Shown here: positions 9,475-18,111 of the stretch, piece after piece | Layout of the letters: each line of letters opens with the position of its first letter | Position numbering within the stretch: position 1 is the first letter of the stretch | From: Rufibacter hautae | GTDB lineage: Bacteria; Bacteroidota; Bacteroidia; Cytophagales; Hymenobacteraceae | Direction: 5' to 3' | Length of the DNA: 64,000 bases | Assembly (NCBI RefSeq): GCF_008271695.1 | Contig: NZ_VKKY01000003.1 | Span: forward strand, 992,001-1,056,000 | The notes under the pieces: model-generated | Databases searched by the model: none | Told to the model about the DNA's origin: nothing | Seen by the model: only the letters and a program-made list of their open reading frames with translations | Program-made: the position numbers and the translations under genes

Positions 9475-9624
9475 TCTATCTTTCCTGCATGTGTGAATAC
9501 TGCAGGTGTATTATATAAATAAGTGGTGGGTAGAAGGACGTAAGAAGCCTGGGCTGATTTAGGCAAGACAGGCATTCTTCTGTGGCTGCTTTTCTGTGCT
9601 TTAGATGTTTAAAACTGTAAAAGA

Positions 9625-10629
9625 ATGAATATGAAGAATGTTGTCTTGCTATGCTATGGTAAAGAAATTGAATTCAAAAGAACCCTTTTTGCTGTTTTAA
9701 GTTTTTGGAGTTGGTATGAGAACAGCAAAGGGGATGTGCGGGTCATCATCTACACCGATAACCCCGAATACTTCAAGCCCTACCTGGTTGATTTCAACGT
9801 GACCTACGTGCTGGTTCCCATCACGGAGATTGAGGAAAGCACCAAAAAATCGGGGCTGATCTATCGGTTCAAGATCTCGGTGATAGACAAGGCTTTCCAG
9901 CAATACCCCAATGAGGACGTTCTGTACATTGACACAGACACTTTCTTTATTGCCAATCCGCAGCCGCTGTTCAATGCCCTGGTACCTGGTCAAAGCTTCA
10001 TGCACTTGCGGGAACAGACCTTTGAGGAGATGGTTGAAGTGTACAAATGGTTGAATACCGCCACACTGGATGCCCAGGAGTTCCCGCGTTCCTTTTTGCG
10101 GTTAATAGAGAGCAAGACTTACTCGGTGGGCGGCAAGCAGGAACAGTTCAACCGGATGCAGCATGTCTGGAACGCTGGCGTAATCGGGCTTCCTAGTTCC
10201 ATGAGAAAGTTAATCCCCGATGTGTTTGCCCTGTCAGATGAGTTCTTCCTGGAAACCAAGTGGCGCATCAGTGAGCAGCTGGCTTTTACGGTGGTTTTGA
10301 ATGCCGCTTCTAAGATCCAACCCTCAGGTGACGTGATTAACCATTACTGGCACTACAAGGATAGGGTAGACCCTAGGTTGAATGAGCTTTTTACGCTTGG
10401 TTTTAAGAAACTAAACAAAAATCGGAAGTTGATAGCGGTTAGAAGAACCACCCAAAAGCTAAATAAACTTATCTACCATGAGCAGATGATGACTAATACC
10501 AAGAATTATCTGCGCGAAAAAGATTACAAAAACGGCTTTAGATACGCTTTTAAGGCCTTAAAAGGAATGCCCCTGAATGACGACTTCGTGAAAATCATCA
10601 AATACAGGTTTTCAAAAGTGGCATCTTAA
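9625..10629 (+). CDS. GT8-like nucleotide-sugar transferase
   Basis: The protein has 334 residues. NVVLLCYGKEIEFKRTLFAVLSFW at the start and EDVLYIDTDTFFIANPQ (DxD) near residue 105 mark a GT-A fold related to families 8/77. VWNAGVIGLPSSM and SEQLAFTVVLN follow, and INHYWHYKD carries a His in the expected late position. The last 80 residues are basic and without a recognisable domain. It begins 150 bases after the previous gene. The fold is fairly sure; the exact CAZy family and substrate are not. Confidence 0.7.
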   Translation: MNMKNVVLLCYGKEIEFKRTLFAVLSFWSWYENSKGDVRVIIYTDNPEYFKPYLVDFNVTYVLVPITEIEESTKKSGLIYRFKISVIDKAFQQYPNEDVLYIDTDTFFIANPQPLFNALVPGQSFMHLREQTFEEMVEVYKWLNTATLDAQEFPRSFLRLIESKTYSVGGKQEQFNRMQHVWNAGVIGLPSSMRKLIPDVFALSDEFFLETKWRISEQLAFTVVLNAASKIQPSGDVINHYWHYKDRVDPRLNELFTLGFKKLNKNRKLIAVRRTTQKLNKLIYHEQMMTNTKNYLREKDYKNGFRYAFKALKGMPLNDDFVKIIKYRFSKVAS

Positions 10630-10714
10630 AAGTTGCCCCTTCGGCCACTCAGGCATGCCTGCTCCCCCAAAAGTAAAAAGAAGTTTAACCCTCTTTTAAA
10701 TAGACCTCCCTGGT

Positions 10715-11548
10715 ATGGAATACTTGTATCACATGAAATCTGGCGTAGTATTTAAGTTTTTGCTTAAGGTATTTCTGTTGCTTTTTGTATTAAACCTGCT
10801 GGTGATTTCTTTGGAGTTCTATTTGGAAAATTACACCACCTCTAACCTTACCTCAAGGTACACTTTCCAATACTACGTTACCGGGATGTTTTATTTTGAC
10901 GGTGAGCGGAATATTCCTACCTACTTCTCCACCCTGAACCTGTTGTTTGGTGCGGGCCTCCTTTTCTTGATTTCCAAATACGTCAAACGAAGCAGCACAC
11001 CGCTTTACCACCGAAAATGGTATTGGATGGGGTGGGTCTTTGTCTGGTTGGCCACGGATGAGTTGTTCGCCTTGCATGAAATCACGGCCAAACCCATGCG
11101 CACCATGCTGCAGCATGTCTTTCAGCAGGAGAACATTGGTTTGCTTCACTTCGCCTGGTTTGTTCCTTATGCGTTGGTGCTAACCTTCGTGGGTTTTTAC
11201 TTCGTGCGGTTTGTCTTTTCCTTGCCCAGGAAAACTTTGTATAACTTTATCCTCTCGGGCATACTATTCTTGGGTGGGGCCATAGGTATGGAAATGGTCA
11301 GCGGCCTAATTGTAAGCAATGACCTTTTATCTGTCTATAAACTGGTTACTACCCTGGAAGAGTCCTTTGAGATGATAGGCGTCATTTTCTTCATCTACTC
11401 CCTGCTCAGGCACCTGGAAGACCAGAAAGATTTAACCAGAATGGTACTGGATGTCAAGATCGATTCAAATTCACAAACCGTACACACTAACAGCGCTGCT
11501 CCGGTAGACCAGGTAAAGGAGCAGCAGAAATCAATAATGGCTATCTGA
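10715..11548 (+). CDS. Uncharacterised polytopic membrane protein with DE-x4-HE signature (copy A)
   Basis: The 277-residue protein has about six hydrophobic helices. Conserved charged groups lie in or next to helices: DGERNIPTYFS at 62-72, DELFALHE at 115-122 inside a hydrophobic run, E193 in GAIGMEM and LEESFEM at 214-220. The same pattern occurs in the 277-residue protein encoded at 12313-13146, so these acidic and His residues are probably functional, perhaps binding a metal or catalysing a reaction in the membrane. I do not recognise a named family with known function. Neighbours are glycosyltransferases and GtrA, which suggests envelope lipid or glycan chemistry, but that is inference. 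Confidence 0.75.
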   Translation: MEYLYHMKSGVVFKFLLKVFLLLFVLNLLVISLEFYLENYTTSNLTSRYTFQYYVTGMFYFDGERNIPTYFSTLNLLFGAGLLFLISKYVKRSSTPLYHRKWYWMGWVFVWLATDELFALHEITAKPMRTMLQHVFQQENIGLLHFAWFVPYALVLTFVGFYFVRFVFSLPRKTLYNFILSGILFLGGAIGMEMVSGLIVSNDLLSVYKLVTTLEESFEMIGVIFFIYSLLRHLEDQKDLTRMVLDVKIDSNSQTVHTNSAAPVDQVKEQQKSIMAI

Positions 11549-11618
11549 TATTGGCAGGCCATTACCCCAGGCAAAGACAAAAAGGTCTTGCCTGGAAATT
11601 TTCATTATAGTGCTAAAC

Positions 11619-12029
11619 ATGAATTCATTTATACATCGGATTGAAAAACAGGAGAAGTTCTCCCAGCTGATTAAGTTTATTTTGGTGGGCGGCCTGTGTG
11701 TTGTATTTGATATGCTGGTGTTTGTAGTGCTCTTTGATTTCTACCACGTGAATTACATGGTCGCCAATTTCAGCTCTACTGTGCTGGCGATCCTGTTGAA
11801 TTACCTGATTTCCAAGGTTTGGGTATTTAAAGCAGGAAAGTACTCTTCCAGAGTTGAGTTTCTGGCTTTCATGTTTTTCTCGCTTGCGGGTCTGCTCATC
11901 AACCAGGGACTGATTTGGCTCTTCGTGGAGAAGGTAGCCCTGGAGCCCAAATCCGGTAAAATCCTGGCAATACTGCTCGTGGCCATCTTTAACTTCGTCA
12001 CCAAGAAGTTGTTTGTGTTCAAAGGGTAA
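11619..12029 (+). CDS. GtrA family membrane protein
   Basis: The 136-residue protein has four transmembrane helices. Family features are LIKFILVGGLCVVFDMLVF at helix 1, ILLNYLISKVWVFK between helices 2 and 3, and the C-terminal FNFVTKKLFVFKG. GtrA-like proteins are thought to flip or present polyprenyl-phosphate sugars (for example undecaprenyl-phosphate-glucose) to periplasmic GT-C transferases. ATG 11619 is chosen over the in-frame GTG 11610. The nearby UbiA prenyltransferase and GT39-type transferase make a role in a polyprenyl-phosphate sugar pathway plausible. Confidence 0.88.
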   Translation: MNSFIHRIEKQEKFSQLIKFILVGGLCVVFDMLVFVVLFDFYHVNYMVANFSSTVLAILLNYLISKVWVFKAGKYSSRVEFLAFMFFSLAGLLINQGLIWLFVEKVALEPKSGKILAILLVAIFNFVTKKLFVFKG

Positions 12030-12219
12030 TGCGGGAAGTCTTTTTGCTCTTAGGGTGAGTCAACACACGACTTGTTTGCCTACGTAAAAGTATTGAAAGG
12101 TTAGTCATCCTCCGCCTTTCTGGCCATTTTTCCAGATTTGAGGCTTAGAACAATAAGCGGACGCAGGAGATTATAAAAGACTTCCTGATTAATAAGTTCG
12201 GGCGCTTTATCAGTGCCAA

Positions 12220-12272
12220 AAACAGAGAAGCCTTCCTACTAGCTGGTCGCTTAGAGGAAGGCTTCTCTGTTT
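12220..12272. terminator. Hairpin terminator between convergent genes
   Basis: Two perfect 18-base arms (AAACAGAGAAGCCTTCCT and its complement) enclose a 17-base loop. The hairpin lies between the end of GtrA on the plus strand and the end of the minus-strand membrane protein at 12313. A- and T-rich edges on both sides make it usable in both directions. Confidence 0.75.
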
Positions 12273-12312
12273 ATTGGGTAATTTATGATGTAATAGAATT
12301 TATAATGGAATA

Positions 12313-13146
12313 TTAGATAAGATGCTTGCTTCTTCGTTTGATCACCAGTGATTCTTCTTTTACGGTCCCGGCCACCTTCCTTTTATCAGTCTCCCGCAGG
12401 TCAAATCTGACGGTGATAAAGTCTTGAATCGTTTTTAGGTGGTTGAGTAAGGCTTTTATAAAGAAGATGATGCCCAGCATCTCAAAGGATTCTTCAAGGT
12501 TGGTGGCTATCTTATAGGGGAGGCTGTATTTGCCATATACCCCAATGATAAGCTCTCCAATCATTTCAACGCCTAAGGCGCCAAATACCAGCATGGACCC
12601 AGCTAAGACAAAGCTGATCATGGTTTTCCTGGGTAAGGCTAGAAACCACGGCAAAAAGTAAAAGGAGGAAATGATCAACACCAGGAAGTACGGAATAAAG
12701 CCTGTGAACCTTACCAATGCGATGTCATTCCCCTGATTGAAGTACTTGATCAAGGCTATAAAGGGCAAACCCATGACCTCATGGAGCATCAGCAACTCAT
12801 CCAGTGCCAGGAAAATGAACAAGAGCCCCAAGAGATACCATCTTTTATAGAACCTGGGCTTCTCAGATTCCTTCACTTCTTTGCCGATGACAAACAAAAG
12901 GCCTGCGCTAAGGGCTAAGTTCAGGAATGAAAAGTAGGTAGGAATGTTCTTTTCTCCGTTGGCATCAAACATGCCCACTACGTACGTCCTGAAGGTATAG
13001 CTAGACGCTATGGAGTGGTTTACAGCGATGTTCTTGAAATAGTGGTCAAGTGAAATGGCCACCAAACTCAACGTGATCACCAGCAGAAAAAGCTTGAAGA
13101 GAATGCCAAAAATCTTTGATGGATGTACGCTGGATATATGTTCCAT
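12313..13146 (-). CDS. Uncharacterised polytopic membrane protein with DE-x4-HE signature (copy B)
   Basis: A 277-residue paralogue of the protein at 10715-11548, in the opposite orientation. The shared blocks are NGEKNIPTYFSFLNL (about 63-77), LALDELLMLHE (about 113-123), GVEMIGELI and NLEESFEMLGIIFFIKALL. Helix number and spacing are the same, about six. Divergence elsewhere is large, so the duplication is old or one copy was acquired. The C-terminal tail is basic (KRRSKH). Function is unknown. The gene lies between bidirectional hairpins, so it is probably transcribed alone. Confidence 0.75.
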   Translation of the reverse strand: MEHISSVHPSKIFGILFKLFLLVITLSLVAISLDHYFKNIAVNHSIASSYTFRTYVVGMFDANGEKNIPTYFSFLNLALSAGLLFVIGKEVKESEKPRFYKRWYLLGLLFIFLALDELLMLHEVMGLPFIALIKYFNQGNDIALVRFTGFIPYFLVLIISSFYFLPWFLALPRKTMISFVLAGSMLVFGALGVEMIGELIIGVYGKYSLPYKIATNLEESFEMLGIIFFIKALLNHLKTIQDFITVRFDLRETDKRKVAGTVKEESLVIKRRSKHLI

Positions 13147-13264
13147 TGAAAGCTGAATGAAAACTTAACGGTTTAAAGGTGATTTCTGAATAACAGCCCA
13201 GAAGCTCAATTTTTATGAAGCTCAGGACGCACACTCATTTGACATTTATGCCGAATGAATGGCA

Positions 13265-13311
13265 GTTCTGGTTTAGGGCTGGTTTTCTAAAAACAGACCC
13301 TAAACCAGAAC
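13265..13311. repeat. Intergenic palindrome, GGGCTG/TTTTC family
   Basis: Arms of 22 bases starting GTTCTGGTTTAGGG pair with only two mismatches around a CTA centre. The core (TTTAGGGCTGGTTTTC) matches palindromes elsewhere in this window, notably 49297 and 63367. It lies between two minus-strand genes, after the HTTM-like gene. It lacks a clear T-run, so termination is possible but not certain. Confidence 0.65.
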
Positions 13312-13329
13312 ACCATTCTACTGCTACTC

Positions 13330-13363
13330 AATTAAGGTGGCGCGTCTAGGTGCCACCTTAATT
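13330..13363. terminator. Hairpin downstream of the HTTM-like gene
   Basis: Perfect 12-base arms (AATTAAGGTGGC and complement) flank a 10-base loop, about 45 bases after the minus-strand stop at 13410. With the palindrome at 13265 it probably ends the ubiA-to-HTTM operon. There is no long T-run. Confidence 0.5.
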
Positions 13364-13409
13364 GGCAGCGTTGAAGAAGCAAGCGGAGTGTCAGTAGACT
13401 TAGATGCTA

Positions 13410-14903
13410 TCAATGGGCGCACTCCTGCACGCCACTCTTATTCCAGTATCGGTACATCATGAGCTTCTCCAGGAGGTAGTTGTCTTTTTGGAACAACTCA
13501 TCATTGGCGGTGGCCTTACTCAGGGTGAAGGTCTTCAATTCGCCGTTTCTCTTGTAGGTCACAAACTCTGGCCTTTCTGTTCTGACAAATCTGCGGAACT
13601 GGAAGAAAGTCATGAGTTTACCTGCCTTGGCCACATTTTGCAAGTGGAATTCAGACGTTGACACAATCTCCACCACATCTTTCTGGAAATCGAAAATCTG
13701 GGCGTTTACCGGTATGATGTAGTGGTTAGACACGCCGGCTTCCGTTCTTAAATTGGAGAACATGGCGTAGGAAGACTCGGTTTTGAGACCCAGATAAGGG
13801 CACAGACCGTTCAGGAACACCAGAATCGGGAAGAAAAGAAGCGTGTAATGGGCCACTGTAAAGGGGTTTGGTTCTGTGTTCTTCTCCTTCACGTTCATTG
13901 ACATGATAAAGACGGTGATAAAACCAATGCCGTAGGTAGTCCAGACAATGTGGCGGAAATAGTCCTGGAATACTTTGTTGTAATAGTAGATCAGGAACAG
14001 GAAGAACAAAAGGGATACCGTGAACATAGCGAAGTTCACGATGTTGAATTCAAGCATATGCTTTTTCAGGACCGTCTTCCGCTTAATGAAATTGTTGTAG
14101 AGGGAGTTTATCTTCTCACTGAAAGCGGTACTGGTAAACAGGAAATACAGCGCAAATACCGCCGAGGAGAAGTCATAGAAACCGTTGATCGGGTTGTAGG
14201 CAATAACGAAGTGGAAAACCAACCCTACCAAAATTCCCCAATAGCGGGTTCTCCGGATACAGATCAGAATGGGAATAATGGCCTCAAAAAACAAAGTCGC
14301 ATAGATGTTGAGCGCTAAAAGGGCTTTGTCTGAGGGCAGGATATTGTAGTAATTGTTCTGGGCCAAAATGAACCTCACCGCGCAGCTGGCGTCCAAATCA
14401 AAGAAACCGGCGTTAAGCTTATGGAAAACGGCATAGAAATATAGCACAATCACCTCTATCTTCACCAACGGCGCAAAGGTGTTGAGGAATTCTACTTTGT
14501 CAATGTAAAAGCTCTTTCTTTTAATGATAAGGTAAATGAAGGAATGCAGAATGGTGATGTTCACAAAGGCCGTCAGAATCCAGTGGTTGCTGATGCCCGG
14601 GAGATCAAGGGTAGCCTGAAACATCTGCATGGAGATGAAGACGAGCAACCGGGGAATAGAAGAAGGCTTTGAGATAAGGGCTATGGCGGCGCTGGTTAAG
14701 AGAAAGAACGTAAGGTTCAGGGTGAACCCATTATAGTTGGCCATGTGGAAGATGGAGGCAATAGGCCACACACAGCAGAAGATCTTATATTTTAAAATAG
14801 AGGCTTTATACTTCTCTGGTGAGGTATACTCATTCAAGAAACTGTAGTAGTTAATGTCTCTTGCGGTGAAAGCTTGTCTAAAGGAAAGCGTGGGAATGCT
14901 CAT
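13410..14903 (-). CDS. HTTM-like polytopic membrane protein
   Basis: The 497-residue protein has roughly ten hydrophobic helices in residues 35-390, then a soluble C-terminal region of about 90 residues. Segments such as VLYFYAVFHKLNAGFFD, SCAVRFIL, TLFFEAIIPILICIRRTRYWGI and GLVFHFVIAYNPINGFYDFS fit the HTTM family, related to the membrane domain of vitamin-K-dependent gamma-carboxylase. The lysine in FHKLNAGFF is a conserved position of that group. It is the last gene of a minus-strand run after ubiA, GMC oxidoreductase and a Tat protein. Bacterial HTTM proteins have no settled reaction, so function remains open. Confidence 0.65.
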   Translation of the reverse strand: MSIPTLSFRQAFTARDINYYSFLNEYTSPEKYKASILKYKIFCCVWPIASIFHMANYNGFTLNLTFFLLTSAAIALISKPSSIPRLLVFISMQMFQATLDLPGISNHWILTAFVNITILHSFIYLIIKRKSFYIDKVEFLNTFAPLVKIEVIVLYFYAVFHKLNAGFFDLDASCAVRFILAQNNYYNILPSDKALLALNIYATLFFEAIIPILICIRRTRYWGILVGLVFHFVIAYNPINGFYDFSSAVFALYFLFTSTAFSEKINSLYNNFIKRKTVLKKHMLEFNIVNFAMFTVSLLFFLFLIYYYNKVFQDYFRHIVWTTYGIGFITVFIMSMNVKEKNTEPNPFTVAHYTLLFFPILVFLNGLCPYLGLKTESSYAMFSNLRTEAGVSNHYIIPVNAQIFDFQKDVVEIVSTSEFHLQNVAKAGKLMTFFQFRRFVRTERPEFVTYKRNGELKTFTLSKATANDELFQKDNYLLEKLMMYRYWNKSGVQECAH

Positions 14904-15094
14904 ATGTGCATTTATTATTTTGTATAATCTCTTCTATATGATAAATTTTATGTTGGCTTTTTTTTGCAGTAGTGCCTTAAGCAGCTATCATCAGTATCTC
15001 TCAGGAGGCGTTTGAGTAAGGCGTAGCTTACTTTGGGGGTATCCTTAGTGCCTTGGTGACAAGCCTTTCATGCAGCCCGCAATCTTTGAATCCG

Positions 15095-15523
15095 CTACAC
15101 AGTTGCCGGAGGGTAGTAGAAGGAGGAAAATGGGTTAGAGCACGGCATTTTGTAGGATTTGTTCACGCCAATGTACTTCACGGTTTTGCTCTCATCCATC
15201 TTGTTCAGGAAGAAATCTGTGGAAGTAAGGTAATTGTGGACCAGCTTAGAAAGCAGCCGAGACTCATTGGCGTCTACCCCCAGGTAGTAACAAGACTTGA
15301 GGTTGATCTGGGTTTTCAGGCTGCTGTTGATGTAATGGCCTTTGAAGTAATCATCCACGAACTGCTCCACGCCTTTTTTATCCAGCTTAAGGTAACTCAG
15401 CTCCTTGGTAATAATGCCCACTGCCGCGTCTTTGATAGAAGTAGACATAAAGCCCAGGCTTGGTAAAGCCACCAGAGCCGCCCCGGCAAGACCGGTTAAT
15501 CTTAGAAAATTCCGTCTGTTCAT
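15095..15523 (-). CDS. Small Tat-exported protein, possible GMC dehydrogenase small subunit
   Basis: The 142-residue protein begins MNRRNFLRLTGLAGAALVAL, a clear twin-arginine signal, so it is exported folded. The mature part is helical and polar, with two Cys (about 95 and 126) and a C-terminal SSFYYPPATV. It is encoded 66 bases after the GMC flavoenzyme gene. Many periplasmic GMC dehydrogenases (gluconate, fructose and sorbitol types) need a small Tat-signal subunit that carries the signal-less catalytic subunit through the Tat pathway. That pairing is the basis for the call; sequence similarity to a named subunit family is not strong by eye. Confidence 0.65.
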   Translation of the reverse strand: MNRRNFLRLTGLAGAALVALPSLGFMSTSIKDAAVGIITKELSYLKLDKKGVEQFVDDYFKGHYINSSLKTQINLKSCYYLGVDANESRLLSKLVHNYLTSTDFFLNKMDESKTVKYIGVNKSYKMPCSNPFSSFYYPPATV

Positions 15524-15589
15524 ATCGGTAAGTGTTTTTGTCTTTCAGGCCAATGGTTTGCTTTATTGGTCTTTCAGGGGGTATGACAA

Positions 15590-17026
15590 TTAAAAACTTT
15601 TATCTGCAGCGTGTAAAGACAAGGCAGATAAGGTAAGCGTTGGGTTAGCTGGGGTGTACGTGGTGAAACTGCCGCTTCCCAGCACAAACAGGTTGCGGTA
15701 TTGGTGGTGGATCAGGTGTTTGTCAATGACCCCCTCGGCGGCGGTTTTGCTCATCCTGGTGGTGCCGAGAATGTGGGCCTCAGATTCAATGAGCGGTGAG
15801 TACTCAATTTTCTCCACGGGCAGGCAAGCCAGAATGGAAGGCAGTTTGGCTTTCAGGTGCTCAACGCCTTTGAGCGTGTACTCAGAGGGGCCTTTGTGGG
15901 TGATGGCAGGCTTCATGCGGTCCGTGGTCTTGGCCACGAAGTTTCTGGCTTCTGGCAAGTCTTCCAAGATCATCCGGAAGTTGATGAGGTGCCGCCATTT
16001 TCCGCGCTCCAGCCTGATGTATGGCGCGTTGTTAGACTCCATGAGGCAAGCGGCAGAATCCTTGCGGTGTTCGCCGTCATACAGCATGTACCCGTTGGCA
16101 TTCACCCAGGTGCTTCCGCCCACATTCTCCAGGTTGTCCAGGTACACCGATGCCTCCAGGGCTACTTGTTCGCCCAATCCTTTGCCGGTGAAGGCATTCG
16201 TGTCCCCCGAATTCAGGAGAATGTTGGAGTTGAAGATGGCATTGGTGCCCAGCGCGAAGATGTCAGCGGCTACGTGGTATTCTTTCCCGTCTTTGAGGTA
16301 GTTTGCCTTGCGGGCTCGGTTCTGTTCCAGGTCCATGCTGTACACTTGGGCGCCGTACACGGTTTCCACCCTAGGGTCGTCATACACCCCCATGTTGGAG
16401 TTCTCAATGGTGAACTTAGCGTTCACGGGACACACATGGCATACCGTACTGGCGCAGCAGGCATTCCGCCCGTTTACGGCAACGCTGGCCCGGGCGGTAG
16501 GCTGGTTGATGTACAGGTGGCCGTATTCCTTGTGCAGGATCTTGTCTACCGTGGTAAACAGGTGGGGCGGAAGTGGGTACTTAGAGGTTTTAGGAAACGG
16601 AGTCAATTCCGGTCCCGAGATGGACATCAATTCCTCTACCTGTGAATAATAGGGGTCCAGATCTTCGTACTGTAAGGGCCAGTCTTCCGCCACGCCGTAC
16701 AGGCTCTTCATTTTGAAGTCTGAGGGCATGAACCGGGGCGTACATCCGTACCAGCAGTTTGAGCTGCCACCAAACCCTTGCGTGAACATCCACCGCTTCT
16801 CAGGAGTGAGATTCTCATAAGTCTCCTGGGCGTCTGGGTTCAGTTTAGCATATGGTGTTTTTTCTCCCCTTTTTTCCTTCACTCTCTCCATATGCGGAAA
16901 GAGGTGCCCTTTCTCCAACACCAGAACTTTGGCGTTGGTCGGGGCTTTGCTCAGGTACTTGTACAGAAAAAACGTTGATGCGAAACCAGTGCCTATTACC
17001 ACCAGATCGTAAGACGTGTACTTCAT
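15590..17026 (-). CDS. GMC family FAD-dependent oxidoreductase
   Basis: The 478-residue protein has the N-terminal FAD Rossmann motif (VVIGTGFAS at 9-17, with the acidic E38), GFGGSSNCWYG at 84-94 and the C-terminal pair H418 (HILGTTRM) and N461 (TPANPTLT), which are the GMC catalytic His and Asn. Four cysteines cluster at 190, 191, 196 and 199 (CCASTVCHVC), suggesting a metal or iron-sulfur site. It has no signal of its own; the adjacent Tat protein may escort it. ATG 17026 is preferred to TTG 17035. It oxidises an alcohol, probably a sugar or polyprenyl-sugar hydroxyl given the UbiA neighbour, but the substrate is inferred. Confidence 0.85.
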   Translation of the reverse strand: MKYTSYDLVVIGTGFASTFFLYKYLSKAPTNAKVLVLEKGHLFPHMERVKEKRGEKTPYAKLNPDAQETYENLTPEKRWMFTQGFGGSSNCWYGCTPRFMPSDFKMKSLYGVAEDWPLQYEDLDPYYSQVEELMSISGPELTPFPKTSKYPLPPHLFTTVDKILHKEYGHLYINQPTARASVAVNGRNACCASTVCHVCPVNAKFTIENSNMGVYDDPRVETVYGAQVYSMDLEQNRARKANYLKDGKEYHVAADIFALGTNAIFNSNILLNSGDTNAFTGKGLGEQVALEASVYLDNLENVGGSTWVNANGYMLYDGEHRKDSAACLMESNNAPYIRLERGKWRHLINFRMILEDLPEARNFVAKTTDRMKPAITHKGPSEYTLKGVEHLKAKLPSILACLPVEKIEYSPLIESEAHILGTTRMSKTAAEGVIDKHLIHHQYRNLFVLGSGSFTTYTPANPTLTLSALSLHAADKSF

Positions 17027-17091
17027 CAATTCCAAAGATTATGTGCTGTGATCAGTTTCAAAAGGGTAGGTAAGCCGGGTACAGCTGATGG

Positions 17092-18111
17092 CTAAAAAGA
17101 CTGTTTCAAGAACCAATTCAGGGCCGGGATGTCAAAGTAAACCAAAGCCATGAGCAGCGCGGTGAACAGCACCACATACAGCATGAAGGAGGTTTCTTTG
17201 TGAAGCTTTTCAGGACCTTGCACCACCGAGTCTTTGCGCAAGCCAATCTGCAGATACCAGGCAAACAGCAAGGCGAAGAATGGGAAGCTGATCAGGAGCT
17301 CAATTTTGTTCTTGATCAGGAAGATACCCAGGAAAAAGGCCGAGGTAATGGCGTAAAAGAACATAGAAATAAGCAGGCTGTTCTCGGTATAGCGTTTGAA
17401 CGACTTGCGGTACAAACCCGCCAACTCTGGGTTGTTGATGTAGCGGTACTCAGCAAACCGTTTGGTGGCCATCAGGAAGGCGCCGCCCATCCAGTACGCC
17501 ACAATGATGCTGCTTGGCGGGATAAAAGCCCAAACCGGATTCAGGATGCTTTCTGGCAACAAGGCGGTAGGCACGAAAATAAACCAACCCAAAGCCAGTC
17601 TGATGGGGTTGTTCACTGACTCTGACAACACATCCAGGTAAACCCGCTCCTTTGTGCGGAAGGGTCTCACGTTGTACATAATGCCCATGAAGAGCAGGAA
17701 TGCCTCCAATGCCAGAAAAGGCATGGAGATAAAGTAAGCCAGACTCAGGCCCAATACCACCAGCAAAGCATACTCGGTGTACACATAAAGCGGGCTTAGG
17801 ACAGTTACTACTGCTGACCGCTTTTTCTTTTCGGGGTGAAACCGGTCAAACTCGGCATCCAGGTACTCATTGATGGTGTAGTTGGCAGAGGCAATAAGGC
17901 AGGTGCTCACAATCCCGATGACTATTCTGAGCAGTAAGGTTAAATCAAGGGACGTGTCATACACCATAAAGGCGAAGAGCATGCCTGGTAACATGAAGAT
18001 GTTCTTAAACCAATGGTCAGGACGGGCAATGGCAACATACTCTTTAAAGCCTGCTGGCTTTAAAACCACTTCTGGACTGGAGGCTTCTGGTAAAGTAGCA
18101 GCTTGTGACAT
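17092..18111 (-). CDS. UbiA family prenyltransferase, DPPR-synthase-like
   Basis: A 339-residue membrane protein with about nine helices. The first Asp-rich motif is at 78-89 (YTINEYLDAEFD), followed by the basic HPEKKKRSAV. A second polar motif is near 159-169 (LDVLSESVNNP). The opening IARPDHWFKNIFMLPG and the N-E-x2-D-x3-D-x2-HP-x-K spacing resemble decaprenyl-phosphate 5-phosphoribosyltransferase rather than ubiquinone or menaquinone UbiA. The predicted reaction is transfer of a phosphopentose from PRPP to a polyprenyl phosphate. The GMC enzyme follows after 65 bases. A HAD phosphatase, the usual next enzyme, is encoded upstream on the same strand. Confidence 0.8.
   Translation of the reverse strand: MSQAATLPEASSPEVVLKPAGFKEYVAIARPDHWFKNIFMLPGMLFAFMVYDTSLDLTLLLRIVIGIVSTCLIASANYTINEYLDAEFDRFHPEKKKRSAVVTVLSPLYVYTEYALLVVLGLSLAYFISMPFLALEAFLLFMGIMYNVRPFRTKERVYLDVLSESVNNPIRLALGWFIFVPTALLPESILNPVWAFIPPSSIIVAYWMGGAFLMATKRFAEYRYINNPELAGLYRKSFKRYTENSLLISMFFYAITSAFFLGIFLIKNKIELLISFPFFALLFAWYLQIGLRKDSVVQGPEKLHKETSFMLYVVLFTALLMALVYFDIPALNWFLKQSF

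Noticed and set aside
15857-16645. A 262-codon plus-strand frame opposite the GMC gene
   Set aside because: Opposite a gene with clear FAD and catalytic motifs; no recognisable domain of its own.
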